Source: Salinimicrobium terrae DSM 17865 (lineage in GTDB: Bacteria; Bacteroidota; Bacteroidia; Flavobacteriales; Flavobacteriaceae). Taken from it: a stretch of DNA of 64,000 nucleotides. The position numbers and the translations under genes were made by a program. Below the pieces are notes generated by a model, which worked only from the letters and a program-made list of their open reading frames with translations, had not been told where the DNA came from and did no database searches. Below, in pieces: positions 54,099 through 63,201 of the stretch; positions within the stretch are counted from its first letter, which is position 1, and the number at the start of each line of letters is the position of its first letter. Location: contig NZ_AUKI01000003.1 in assembly GCF_000424665.1 (NCBI RefSeq), forward strand, positions 28,191-92,190, in the 5' to 3' direction.

Positions 54099-56724
54099 TG
54101 CCTTAAAAACAAAATCTACATTAGCACTTCTGGCCATTGGCCTTTTAATAAATTTTTCTTCAGCAGCACAGGATCTCCCATTAGCAGATGGCCAGGAGTA
54201 CACCATAGGCGATATCGAAGTTACGGGAAATGTTTCCTTTAACGAACAAACGATTATTGCATATACAGGTCTTAAAAAAGGAGAAAAAATATTTATTCCC
54301 GGAGACCGAATAAGCAAAGTCCTTAAAAAATTATGGGATGTTGGTTCCTTTAGTGATATTAATATTTACGTCACCAATATTGAAGGTGAAGTGGCCGACC
54401 TTGAATTGGAAATTCAGGAAGTACCAGCCCTTGCTAATGTGAGGATTCAGGGGGTAAAGAAAAAGAAGCAAGAGGAACTTATAGATGAAAACAACCTCAC
54501 CGTTGGCACCAAGGTAACGGAAAACCTGATTACCACAACGAAGAACTTTATCCAAAACAGCTTCAAAGAGAAAGGTTTCCTCAACACCAAAGTGGCCATT
54601 AATACGGTTCCTGTCGAAGATACATTAAACAGAAACACAGTTAACGTGGTAATTAATGTAGATAAGGGGGAGAGAGTAAAAATAGAAGATATAGAAATTA
54701 CCGGGAATGAAGCTTTTTCTGATGCGCGATTGAAAAGAGCACTGAAAAATACGAAAGAAGAAAACTTTATAAGATTCTGGAAACGCTCAAAATTTATTCC
54801 GGAAGAATATGAAGAAGATAAGCAAAAATTGCTCAACGTGTATAAAGAAAAAGGATACCGTGACGCTCGAATAGTATCAGACAGTCTTATGCGTGTTGAC
54901 GAAGATGATGTAGCTCTACAAATCACCATCGAGGAAGGAGATCGTTATTACTTTGGAGATATTGAATTCATAGGAAATTCTGTTTACACAGATCAGGAAT
55001 TACAAAGGAGACTGGGAATAAACAAGGGTGATGTCTATAACGGCGTTCTACTTGAAAAGCAGATTGCCGATAATACCAAGCCTGATGCCAACGATCTCAC
55101 CAATTTATATCAGAATAACGGATACCTGTTTTCAAATATTAATCCGGTCGAAGTAAGAGTTTACAATGACACTATTGATTTTGAAATAAGGATTAGAGAA
55201 GGTAAAGTTGCATATTTTGATGAAGTAACGGTAATAGGAAATGACAAAACCAAAGATCATGTCATTTATAGGGAAATGCGTACGAAACCCGGACATAAGT
55301 ATAGCAAAGAAGCCGTGGTAAGAACTGTAAGGGAGCTTGGGCAACTTGGATTCTTTGATGCCGAGAATCTCTCCCCCGATTTTAAGGAAGTAGACCAGAA
55401 TACCGGGACCGTAGATCTTGAATACTCTGTAGTGGAAGCGGGAGCAAGCCAAATAGAATTACAGGGAGGTTATGGCGGTGGAGGTTTTGTTGGAACGCTT
55501 GGACTTTCCTTCAACAACTTCTCCCTTGGCGGACTTTTTGATAAAGATGCATATCGGCCTTTACCAATGGGAGATGGACAGACCCTATCCCTGCGTGCCC
55601 AGGCCAGTACTTACTACCAGACTTATAGTCTTTCTTTTTCTGAACCCTGGTGGGGCGGGAAGAAACCTGTAAGACTTTCAACATCCCTGCAACACACAGA
55701 ACAATATTTTTATGACTACAGGAACCGCGAGGCCGACAAGGACCGTAAGTTCTCCATTTCGGGAATAACATTTGGTCTCGCAAGAAGACTCACAGTACCG
55801 GACGATTTCTTTGTACTCTCTACTGCATTAGCCTTCCAACACTATAATCTAAGTAATTATAACACAGGATTGTTCACTTTTGGAGATGGATATTCAAATA
55901 ATCTATCTCTCACTTTAGGGCTTACCAGGGATAATACTTTTAGTAATCCTATTTTCCCAATGGGAGGCTCTAAATTTGAAATAATTGCCAAACTAACTCC
56001 TCCGTATTCTTTATTCAACAACATTGATTACGGAAATTTAGGAGAACAGGAAGAATTCCAACTTCAAAATGCCAGGGGAGTATTAATTAACAGGCAGGGA
56101 AGACCCTTAAGAGAAGGAGAGGACCCAGTACCCGATCAGGCAAAGATCGACCAGGAAAAATATAAATGGCTGGAATTCTACAAGATTAAGTTTAACGGTA
56201 CCTGGTATACTAATTTATACGAAAAGCTGGTATTAAGAACCCATGCAGAATACGGATTCCTTGGAGCCTACAACAACGAACGCGGAGTCCCTCCTTTTGA
56301 AAGATTCTACCTTGGAGGAGACGGGATGGGAACATACAGCATGGACGGCCGGGAAGCTGTTTCATTAAGAGGATACCCTAACCAGTCACTTACCCCGCTG
56401 GACAGAGGAGTTTTAAGTGCTGCAACAGATAACGATGGTGCCACCATCTACAACAAATATTCTTTAGAATTAAGATACCCTATTACTTTAAAACAGACAG
56501 CTTCAATTTTCGCCTTAACTTTCCTTGAAGCCGGTGCTTCTTTTGACGGGTTCATGGATTACAACCCATTCCAGGTGAACAGAGCGGCAGGTGCAGGCTT
56601 AAGAATTTTCATGCCGGCATTTGGATTGCTTGGTATAGACTTTGGATATGGATTCGATCCACTTCCTGGGGAGACAAAAGCAAATGGCTGGGAAACCCAC
56701 TTTATAATTGGACAACAGTTTTAA
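54082..56724 (+). CDS. bamA: Outer-membrane protein assembly factor BamA
   Basis: About 880 residues. A signal peptide (LVSALKTKSTLALLAIGLLI, then SSAAQ) is followed by five POTRA domains (about 45-400) with the repeats IGDIEVTGNVSF, VRIQGVKKKK, IEDIEITGNEAF, FGDIEFIGNSVY and FDEVTVIGNDKT, and a C-terminal 16-strand barrel ending FIIGQQF. It inserts barrel proteins into the outer membrane. The start is uncertain: the in-frame GTG at 54082 or TTG at 54070, both overlapping uppS; the frame from 53974 is mostly uppS read in another phase. Confidence 0.92.
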   Translation: MSNLVSALKTKSTLALLAIGLLINFSSAAQDLPLADGQEYTIGDIEVTGNVSFNEQTIIAYTGLKKGEKIFIPGDRISKVLKKLWDVGSFSDINIYVTNIEGEVADLELEIQEVPALANVRIQGVKKKKQEELIDENNLTVGTKVTENLITTTKNFIQNSFKEKGFLNTKVAINTVPVEDTLNRNTVNVVINVDKGERVKIEDIEITGNEAFSDARLKRALKNTKEENFIRFWKRSKFIPEEYEEDKQKLLNVYKEKGYRDARIVSDSLMRVDEDDVALQITIEEGDRYYFGDIEFIGNSVYTDQELQRRLGINKGDVYNGVLLEKQIADNTKPDANDLTNLYQNNGYLFSNINPVEVRVYNDTIDFEIRIREGKVAYFDEVTVIGNDKTKDHVIYREMRTKPGHKYSKEAVVRTVRELGQLGFFDAENLSPDFKEVDQNTGTVDLEYSVVEAGASQIELQGGYGGGGFVGTLGLSFNNFSLGGLFDKDAYRPLPMGDGQTLSLRAQASTYYQTYSLSFSEPWWGGKKPVRLSTSLQHTEQYFYDYRNREADKDRKFSISGITFGLARRLTVPDDFFVLSTALAFQHYNLSNYNTGLFTFGDGYSNNLSLTLGLTRDNTFSNPIFPMGGSKFEIIAKLTPPYSLFNNIDYGNLGEQEEFQLQNARGVLINRQGRPLREGEDPVPDQAKIDQEKYKWLEFYKIKFNGTWYTNLYEKLVLRTHAEYGFLGAYNNERGVPPFERFYLGGDGMGTYSMDGREAVSLRGYPNQSLTPLDRGVLSAATDNDGATIYNKYSLELRYPITLKQTASIFALTFLEAGASFDGFMDYNPFQVNRAAGAGLRIFMPAFGLLGIDFGYGFDPLPGETKANGWETHFIIGQQF

Positions 56725-56757
56725 TTTGGCACGGTATTTTCTATACACCCAATAATT

Positions 56758-57567
56758 ATGAAGAAATCAATTCTCATACAATTACAATTTGCTTTCATAG
56801 TTTTTTTGAGCTACGCCGTACAGGGACAGCAAACAGTAAGAATTGGTTATGTTGATATGGAATACATCCTGGAGAACGTTCCAGAATATCAGGAAGCCTC
56901 AGCCCAGCTTGAGAATAAAGTTCAGCAGTGGAAAGGAGAGATCGAGATCGAAATGAACAGGATCGAAAAAATGAAGCAGGATCTCGCCAACGAAAGGCCA
57001 CTATTAACAAGTGAATTAATAAGTGACCGGGAGGATGAAATAAGATTTGAAGAAAAGAAGATCCTCGATTACCAGCAAAAGAGATTTGGCCCCAATGGGG
57101 ATCTAATAACTCAAAAGCTGCAATTAATAAAACCAATTCAGGATCAGGTTTTTGTAGCGGTGCAGGAAATTGCTGAAAACAGGAACTATGACCTTATCTT
57201 TGACAAATCGGCAGATATAATCACTCTTTATGCAGCGGACAGGCTGGATGTAAGCGACCAGGTACTTAGAAGCATAACCAGAGCCTCCAACAGGGAGGAA
57301 CTGGAAACGCGCCAGGAGAAGCGCGAGCTTATAAGAGAGGAAGCCAAAACCGTTGAGGAAAATGCAGTACTTTCAGAAAGAGAGCAACTTCAACAACAGA
57401 GAAAAAAAGAAAGAGAAGCGCTACTTGAGGAAAGACGCAGAACGAGAGATTCCATTCGCACTGCAAAAAAAGAAGAAGCTGAAAGGCGCCGAGAAGAAAT
57501 TTTGAAGGAGCGCCAGAGGAAAAAAGATTCCGTAGCCAAGGCAAGGGAAGAAAAAAGGAATAATTAA
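56758..57567 (+). CDS. OmpH/Skp-family periplasmic chaperone with long charged tail
   Basis: A 269-residue protein with signal peptide (ending YAVQGQ) and the OmpH core: RIGYVDMEYILENVPEYQEASAQLE (two parts, 25-49), helical arms, then QKRFGPNGDLITQKLQLIKP and YDLIFDKSADIITLYA. After about residue 170 comes an extra tail of about 95 residues rich in Glu, Arg and Lys and probably coiled coil. Skp-like proteins hold unfolded barrel proteins in the periplasm. It is 33 bases after bamA. Confidence 0.9.
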   Translation: MKKSILIQLQFAFIVFLSYAVQGQQTVRIGYVDMEYILENVPEYQEASAQLENKVQQWKGEIEIEMNRIEKMKQDLANERPLLTSELISDREDEIRFEEKKILDYQQKRFGPNGDLITQKLQLIKPIQDQVFVAVQEIAENRNYDLIFDKSADIITLYAADRLDVSDQVLRSITRASNREELETRQEKRELIREEAKTVEENAVLSEREQLQQQRKKEREALLEERRRTRDSIRTAKKEEAERRREEILKERQRKKDSVAKAREEKRNN

Positions 57568-57627
57568 AAAGCCAGAAATGGCATTGACAATAAATAATTC
57601 AACTATTAAATAATCAATTTTAACACA

Positions 57628-58137
57628 ATGAAACAATTTAAGACCCTTCTAATAGCTGTAGCTTTAATTTTTGGAGCGACCTCATTTGCAAATGCACAAA
57701 CCAAAGTAGCTCATATTGCAACTCAGGAACTTATTGAACAAATGCCAACCTATAAAACTGCAATGAATCAACTGGAAAAGCTTCAAAAGACCTATGATAC
57801 TCAAATTAAAGATATGGTAACTGAAGCCCAGGGAACAATGAAGAGATATGAAGCTGAAGCTCAAACAAAAACAGATGAAGAAAATCAAAAGAGAGCTTTG
57901 GAACTTCAACAAACTCAAAGATCTATAGGTGAGTACCGTCAAACAGCAGAACAGGATCTACGTAAAAAAGAAGTAGATCTACTTAAACCTGTCTTTGAAC
58001 TAGCACGTACAACTATTCAAAAAGTGGCCCGTGAAAAAGAATTTGACTACGTTCTTGACTCTACTACCGGAACAGGTGTGATCATGGCCGATGGTTATGA
58101 CCTAATGCCAGATGTTAAGAGTGAACTAGGTATCTAA
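57628..58137 (+). CDS. OmpH/Skp-family periplasmic chaperone
   Basis: A 169-residue paralogue of the preceding protein, without the long tail: signal peptide ending FANAQ, core KVAHIATQELIEQMPTYKTAMNQLE (two parts), coiled-coil arms (about 50-120) and the closing REKEFDYVLDSTTGTGVIMADG. The pair downstream of bamA is usual in Bacteroidota and suggests division of labour in barrel-protein delivery. A terminator follows. Confidence 0.92.
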   Translation: MKQFKTLLIAVALIFGATSFANAQTKVAHIATQELIEQMPTYKTAMNQLEKLQKTYDTQIKDMVTEAQGTMKRYEAEAQTKTDEENQKRALELQQTQRSIGEYRQTAEQDLRKKEVDLLKPVFELARTTIQKVAREKEFDYVLDSTTGTGVIMADGYDLMPDVKSELGI

Positions 58138-58163
58138 TTCCTCCTTAAAAAATAAATTTTTGG

Positions 58164-58199
58164 AAAACTGCACATCATTGATGTGCAGTTTTTATTTTT
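58164..58199 (+). terminator. Intrinsic terminator after the second ompH gene
   Basis: AAAACTGCACATCA (58164-58177) is complementary to TGATGTGCAGTTTT (58179-58192); inner pairs open to form the loop, and a T-rich tail follows. murI starts seven bases later. Confidence 0.9.
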
Positions 58200-58205
58200 A
58201 CAGGA

Positions 58206-58994
58206 ATGAGAAAAGATAACCCTATAGGTATTTTTGATTCGGGTGTTGGTGGCACCTCCATTTGGAAAGAAATTCACAATCTACTCCCTCTCGAACATAC
58301 AGTTTATCTGGCCGACAGTGCCAATGCTCCCTATGGAGAAAAACCTCCTGAAGAGATTGTAAGGCTAAGTGTGAAAAACACAGAATGGCTACTTCAAATG
58401 GGTGCCAAGATTATCGTGGTCGCGTGCAATACAGCAACCACAAATGCCATTTCTCATTTGCGCTCCTCCTATGAAGTGCCATTTATAGGTATAGAGCCGG
58501 CAATCAAACCGGCAGCACTTAAGAGCAAGACAAAGTGCATAGGCATCCTGGCCACCAAAGGCACTCTTTCCAGCGCACTATTTGCCAAGACCTCAGATCT
58601 CTACTCCAGGGACAATAAAATAGTAGAGGTAGTAGGAAAGGGGCTCGTAGAGGAGATCGAAAAAGGTGAAAAAGACTCTCCTTTTGTCAGGGAAATGCTG
58701 GCAGAGCTTCTTCAACCTATGATAAATGCAGGAATGGATCATCTGGTACTAGGCTGCAGCCATTATCCATATTTAATTCCCACCCTGGAAAAAATTCTTC
58801 CTTCTCATGTGCAGATCATAGATTCTGGGATGGCCGTGGCAAAACAAACAAAAGTTGTTCTGCAAAGCCTTGATCTTCTTACACAAGATCAACAACAAAT
58901 TCCGGAATTCTTCACGAACGGAGATCCCAAGATTCTCCAAGGTATAATCCCTTTTCCTGCAGATTCATTTAAGGTAGGCTTTCAAAATTTTTAA
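58206..58994 (+). CDS. murI: Glutamate racemase
   Basis: A 262-residue racemase. GIFDSGVGGTSIW (8-20), the first catalytic cysteine in VVACNTATTNA (about C74) and the second in LGCSHYPYL (about C181) are intact, with catalytic Asp near the N-terminus. It makes D-glutamate for peptidoglycan. It lies downstream of the bamA-ompH unit, past a terminator, so it may depend on read-through or its own weak promoter. Confidence 0.95.
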   Translation: MRKDNPIGIFDSGVGGTSIWKEIHNLLPLEHTVYLADSANAPYGEKPPEEIVRLSVKNTEWLLQMGAKIIVVACNTATTNAISHLRSSYEVPFIGIEPAIKPAALKSKTKCIGILATKGTLSSALFAKTSDLYSRDNKIVEVVGKGLVEEIEKGEKDSPFVREMLAELLQPMINAGMDHLVLGCSHYPYLIPTLEKILPSHVQIIDSGMAVAKQTKVVLQSLDLLTQDQQQIPEFFTNGDPKILQGIIPFPADSFKVGFQNF

Positions 58995-59023
58995 AATTTC
59001 CATTGAATCATTCTAAATAAGAG

Positions 59024-59052
59024 TTGCATGCAAACAGAAAATCGTATTTTTG
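59024..59052 (+). promoter_or_regulatory. Promoter of the NFU gene
   Basis: TTG (59024-59026), 18 bases, TATTTTTG (59045-59052), 13 bases before the ATG at 59066. The TTG is the -33 element, not a start codon. Confidence 0.85.
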
Positions 59053-59065
59053 CAAAAATTTCGAC

Positions 59066-59974
59066 ATGAAAAATATCACTGTAAACATTCAGCCTACAAA
59101 TAAACCTACAATAGTTAAGTTCGAAGCAAGCATCTTTTTGACAAAACATGAAAGTTTTGAATTCCAAAATATTGAAGAGGCTAATCGTTCACCTTTAGCT
59201 CAACAGTTGTTTCATCTGCCTTTTGTTAAAAAAGTTTATATCGCTCAAAATTTTGTTGCAATAGAAAAATACAACATCGTACACTGGAAAGATGTACAGA
59301 ATGAAATTTCGGAGCAAATCGAATCCTTCCTGAACAACGGAGGAATTGTAGTTACTCCTTCCGATGAAGAGATTAAAAAAATTCCTGTCACTGTTTATGC
59401 CGAAAGCACTCCGAATCCAGCCGTAATGAAGTTTGCTTCCAACAAAAAACTGGTACTGCAGAGTGTAGAATTTAAGAATATAGATGAGGCAAAAAATGCT
59501 CCTTTAGCAAAAGCTCTCTTTCATTTTCCTTTTGTGAAGGAGGTATTTATTGATGAAAATTATCTCTCCATCATGAAATATGACATTGCAGAATGGGGAG
59601 AAATTACTCAGGAGATCAGGGAATTTATCAGGGAACACCTTGAACAGGGGAAGGAGGTATTGATCGAAGACAGTCAAAAATCCTCATCTGCCACAATTGA
59701 AGAAAAGACACCTGAAACAAAAATTACATTGGACGATACATCAAAGGAAATTGTTGCCATTCTTGACGAGTACATAAAACCTGCAGTAGCAAGTGATGGT
59801 GGTAACATTTTGTTTGAAAGCTATGATAAGGAGCAGAAATTGGTAAAGGTGATTCTACAGGGCGCATGCAGTGGTTGTCCCTCTTCGACAATAACTCTCA
59901 AAAATGGCATTGAAACTATGTTCAAGGATATGCTTCAGGGGCGAGTGGAGCGTGTTGAAGCCATTAATGGTTAA
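59066..59974 (+). CDS. NFU-type iron-sulfur cluster carrier
   Basis: 302 residues from the ATG at 59066. Two tandem Nfu N-terminal domains (about 1-100 and 108-200) precede a NifU C-terminal domain (about 222-300) with the cluster-binding GACSGCPSSTI (C-x2-C). The second repeat keeps the family start ESTPNPAVMKF; the first has diverged (QPTNKPTIVKF). It transfers 4Fe-4S clusters to client enzymes. A full promoter precedes it. Confidence 0.93.
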   Translation: MKNITVNIQPTNKPTIVKFEASIFLTKHESFEFQNIEEANRSPLAQQLFHLPFVKKVYIAQNFVAIEKYNIVHWKDVQNEISEQIESFLNNGGIVVTPSDEEIKKIPVTVYAESTPNPAVMKFASNKKLVLQSVEFKNIDEAKNAPLAKALFHFPFVKEVFIDENYLSIMKYDIAEWGEITQEIREFIREHLEQGKEVLIEDSQKSSSATIEEKTPETKITLDDTSKEIVAILDEYIKPAVASDGGNILFESYDKEQKLVKVILQGACSGCPSSTITLKNGIETMFKDMLQGRVERVEAING

Positions 59975-60021
59975 ATTTAAAATTCCATTAGCTTAAACAG
60001 AGCCGGATAAAATATATAACT

Positions 60022-60324
60022 ATGAAAAAAGTAAAACAAAATTTAAAAATCTTCTTTTTGCTTCTGGGTATGTCTGTAATTCTTACAGGCTGCCAGGAGA
60101 TGAGTTCAAAGATGGATGAGCAACTGGACAATATCAATAAACGTGCAGAGGAACTTGATTCTGCTGTTAATCGAGGATTAGATAAAGTGGAGAATCTTGA
60201 TTCAACCATTACCGCTAAAAGTAAAAGAATTAAAAATCTCGATTCCATTGTGCGCAAAACAACTACAAGAATAGATTCTTTGGTTAATAAAAGTGCAAAG
60301 GAAATAAACCGCGGGCTAAATTAA
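60022..60324 (+). CDS. Small coiled-coil lipoprotein
   Basis: A 100-residue lipoprotein (signal MKKVKQNLKIFFLLLGMSVILTGC, lipobox LTGC). The mature part is a continuous heptad helix with NINKRAEELDSAVNRGLDKVENLDS and KNLDSIVRKTTTRIDSLVNK, each in parts, recalling Lpp-like murein lipoproteins in layout, with no cysteine or Lys anchor signature I can prove. The function is unknown. It follows the NFU gene by 47 bases and has a strong terminator. Confidence 0.75.
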   Translation: MKKVKQNLKIFFLLLGMSVILTGCQEMSSKMDEQLDNINKRAEELDSAVNRGLDKVENLDSTITAKSKRIKNLDSIVRKTTTRIDSLVNKSAKEINRGLN

Positions 60325-60363
60325 CCGGGTTCGGGAAATTCAATTTAACTTAAAAACTTCGGG

Positions 60364-60414
60364 ATTAAGACTGAACTACCTCTTTAAAATGAGGTTTTCG
60401 GTCTTAATTTTTTT
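60364..60414 (+). terminator. Long terminator between convergent genes
   Basis: A 12-bp outer stem (60364-60375 with 60397-60408, one G-U pair) and an inner ACCTC/GAGGT stem, then a run of T on the plus strand. It overlaps the 3' end of the phosphate transporter gene, whose stop is at 60404-60406, and may serve both strands. Confidence 0.85.
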
Positions 60415-62692
60415 GTGGTAGACCGGCCGGAAAACGGGTCGTTACCACGGCAATATTAAATTCCTGGTAAAGTTCCAGTAAGTTCATGGTAGAAGTAATA
60501 AGATCCCTGGTTTCCAGGAGCAATCCAAAATAAAGTTCCGAGTTTTTAGGACTACTTTCGCTGGTCCTAATTCTCTTAATCTGCTTTTCAATAAGCTCCC
60601 CTACATCTTGAAGCAGGTCCTGTTTCCCCCTCAATACCACATCGATACGGGCGAAATCCTGTTGATTGAAGATATCTTCGATCTCATCAAACAAACTCTG
60701 CATCTTATCATCAACTCTTTTGAGATCCCGAATTTGATTAAATTTGAGGTTCTTGTGGTTATTGTTGACGTGGTTATAACTGTTCCTGGTAATGTAGCCG
60801 ATGGATTGAACAATGTCCTGCAGGTAATCCAGAATTAGAATATAGAATCGATTGGAATCCAGTGATCCCTCCTCAATTGTTTTAATGAAATAAAAAACAT
60901 TTCTTTTGAGTTGATCGATTTCAGATTCAAGCTTTTTAATGGACTTCTTGTTCTTTTTGAGTTTACTTTTGTCATAGTAACCCAGATTTTTTACTGTCTT
61001 GGAGAACATTTGATTCACACCGCAAACTATGCTGGAGATATTTTCAGAACTCTCTACCACGATATCATTTATAGTGCTAATCTCATGACTTCGGAAAGGC
61101 TTTTTCAGGGTTTTCTCTTTTTCTTTCCGCGAATGAAGCACAAAACTTCGTGCTATGCTGAAGATAGCCAGTAAAATGAGAACTGTGATAGCTATTATTC
61201 CTCCAAAATATATTATGGCTGCAAATATAGCTGCGGCAGAAAAAGCGACCAGGGCAGTTACGAACCATCCACCTATGACGTTCACAACTCCCGCCACTCT
61301 ATACACGGCACTTTCCCTATCCCAGGCTCTGTCGGAAAGCGAGGTTCCCATAGCCACCATAAAGGTCACATAGGTGGTAGAGAGCGGTAATTTAAGACTG
61401 GTACCTATCGAAATAAGGATACTGGCAACTACCAGATTAACTGAAGCCCGAACAAGGTCAAATGCCGGTGTTTCATCTGAATCCCTGGTAAAGGAACGTG
61501 GTTTTTGAAATTTCTCCTCAATCTTCCTGCTCAACACTTCGGGAGTTACCGCGCCCATCACATTTCCCAAAAGTACCGAGTAACGAACGATTCCCCTTGA
61601 AAGAAAATTAGGTTCGAATCTTTCAGTCACTTCCCCCTGCCGGGAAAGATTTACACCTGTTTTCACCACATTACGGGCCTTTCTGGAAAACCATAAGGTT
61701 GCCACCATCACAGCTCCTGCGCCTAACAGAAGAAATGCTGGTGTAGAAACTTCCCCCTGCAGGCCACTCATAGGAAATTCTGAAGGTAAGACTCCTGTGG
61801 AGGCATATGCGGTTTGCCACAACTCAAAAGATTGCCATGCTGCTATGGGTACACCAATAAAATTCACCAGGTCATTACCTGCAAAGGCCAGAGCCAGGGA
61901 AAAAGTGCCCACCAGGATGATAAACTTGAGAATATGTGTTTTAAACAGGCTCATTAAGAGCTGAGAAATAACTGTAAATAGCACCAGCCCTCCACCGATA
62001 ATAATAAGGGTATTGTTATTCAGAAATTCAAGGAAAGCTTCAGGAACAAATGAAACTGACTTCAATCCTTTCAGCAGTATGAAATATAAAATAGCCGTCA
62101 ACGACAGCCCTCCAAAAATGGCACCTGCATATTTAATTTTTTGTTCAAATTGAAAAGAAAATATAAGCCGGGAAAAATACTGCACTATTGCTCCAATTAG
62201 AAAGGCAACGACAACCGCCAGTAATATTCCTATTATAATCTCGGTGGCCTTGGAAGTATTTATATAAGTAAGAATATCTCCGAAATTCCCGGAGTCATTG
62301 TAAATTTTAATAGCTGCAATACTCACTGCTGCACCGAGTAATTCGAAAACTATAGACACAGTGGTGGAAGTAGGCAAGCCCAGAGAATTGAAAAAATCCA
62401 GCAGTAGGACATCGGTAATCATCACTGCCATAAAGATGATCATGATTTCCTCAAAAAAGAACTCCCCCGGCATAAAAATACCTTTCCTGGCTACTTCCAT
62501 AATTCCGCTGGAAAAAATAGCCCCCACACCTACTCCAAGGCTGGCAACAATAAGAATAGTTTTCATAGGGAAAGCACGGGATCCAATAGCCGAACTCAGG
62601 AAATTAATGGCGTCATTACTCACTCCCACAACCAGGTCGGTCACGGCAAGGGCAAAAAGGGCAACCAGCATTACGATATAAATATCTTCCAT
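60404..62692 (-). CDS. Inorganic phosphate transporter (PiT) fused to a PhoU-like domain
   Basis: A 762-residue protein. Residues 1-535 are a PiT/PHO4 permease with about twelve helices and both signature sites: GVSNDAINFLSSAIGSRA (23-40) and AGNDLVNFIGVPIAA (about 270-284). Residues about 545-750 are a soluble helical domain resembling PhoU (KKNKKSIKKLESEIDQLKRNVFYFI, in two parts), with paired coils as in the PhoU-like UPF0111/DUF47 group. It is expected to import phosphate with H+ or Na+, with the C-terminal domain restraining the channel. Standard PiT proteins lack this domain or have it as a separate gene. Confidence 0.9.
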   Translation of the reverse strand: MEDIYIVMLVALFALAVTDLVVGVSNDAINFLSSAIGSRAFPMKTILIVASLGVGVGAIFSSGIMEVARKGIFMPGEFFFEEIMIIFMAVMITDVLLLDFFNSLGLPTSTTVSIVFELLGAAVSIAAIKIYNDSGNFGDILTYINTSKATEIIIGILLAVVVAFLIGAIVQYFSRLIFSFQFEQKIKYAGAIFGGLSLTAILYFILLKGLKSVSFVPEAFLEFLNNNTLIIIGGGLVLFTVISQLLMSLFKTHILKFIILVGTFSLALAFAGNDLVNFIGVPIAAWQSFELWQTAYASTGVLPSEFPMSGLQGEVSTPAFLLLGAGAVMVATLWFSRKARNVVKTGVNLSRQGEVTERFEPNFLSRGIVRYSVLLGNVMGAVTPEVLSRKIEEKFQKPRSFTRDSDETPAFDLVRASVNLVVASILISIGTSLKLPLSTTYVTFMVAMGTSLSDRAWDRESAVYRVAGVVNVIGGWFVTALVAFSAAAIFAAIIYFGGIIAITVLILLAIFSIARSFVLHSRKEKEKTLKKPFRSHEISTINDIVVESSENISSIVCGVNQMFSKTVKNLGYYDKSKLKKNKKSIKKLESEIDQLKRNVFYFIKTIEEGSLDSNRFYILILDYLQDIVQSIGYITRNSYNHVNNNHKNLKFNQIRDLKRVDDKMQSLFDEIEDIFNQQDFARIDVVLRGKQDLLQDVGELIEKQIKRIRTSESSPKNSELYFGLLLETRDLITSTMNLLELYQEFNIAVVTTRFPAGLPQKN

Positions 62693-62870
62693 AAGGAAAA
62701 GCGGGTTAAGCTACTGCAAAATAGGAATTTTTTAAAAGATGGCCCTTATATGCGAGTTGAATATTAACCCCTTAAGGTTTAACAATTTCTTACTAAAAGG
62801 CAGGTTTAAAATTTTGTATATTGATTATCAATCAATTAAATAATTTACTAATAAAAAAATACAAGATATT

Positions 62871-63074
62871 ATGGCAGTAATGAAAGTAGTGGAAATCATG
62901 GCAAACTCAAATCAGAGTTGGGAAGAAGCCGTAAAGAATGCAGTAAAAACCGCATCAAAATCTATAAAAAACATAAGATCTGTTTATGTAAAAGATCAAA
63001 CCGCCAATGTTGAAGGTGATAGCATAACCGACTACCGGGTGATCGTTAAGATCACTTTTGAAGTAGATGCCTAA
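62871..63074 (+). CDS. Dodecin
   Basis: A 67-residue dodecin: MKVVEIMANSNQSWEEAVKNAVKTASKSIKNI in parts (start, one helix) followed by two strands (SVYVKDQTANVEGDSITDYRVIVKITFEV in parts). Dodecins assemble as hollow dodecamers that store flavin or coenzyme A. The helix Trp (W19) is the residue that stacks on flavin in bacterial dodecins. It is probably monocistronic. Confidence 0.93.
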   Translation: MAVMKVVEIMANSNQSWEEAVKNAVKTASKSIKNIRSVYVKDQTANVEGDSITDYRVIVKITFEVDA

Positions 63075-63100
63075 AGAAAGGCATGATTTAATTAGTTGAT

Positions 63101-63134
63101 GAAGCCGTCTCATTTACTAAAATGAGACGGCTTC
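63101..63134 (+). terminator. 15-bp perfect hairpin between dodecin and the transposase
   Basis: GAAGCCGTCTCATTT (63101-63115) pairs with AAATGAGACGGCTTC (63120-63134), loop ACTA. A pyrimidine-rich TTCTT follows. It may end the dodecin transcript or belong to the edge of the insertion sequence. Confidence 0.7.
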
Positions 63135-63201
63135 TTCTTATGTCGATTTCTGTTGTGTTTTCTACTTCTTTACCTGTCGAAAAAATAAAGGTTGAGTGAT
63201 T

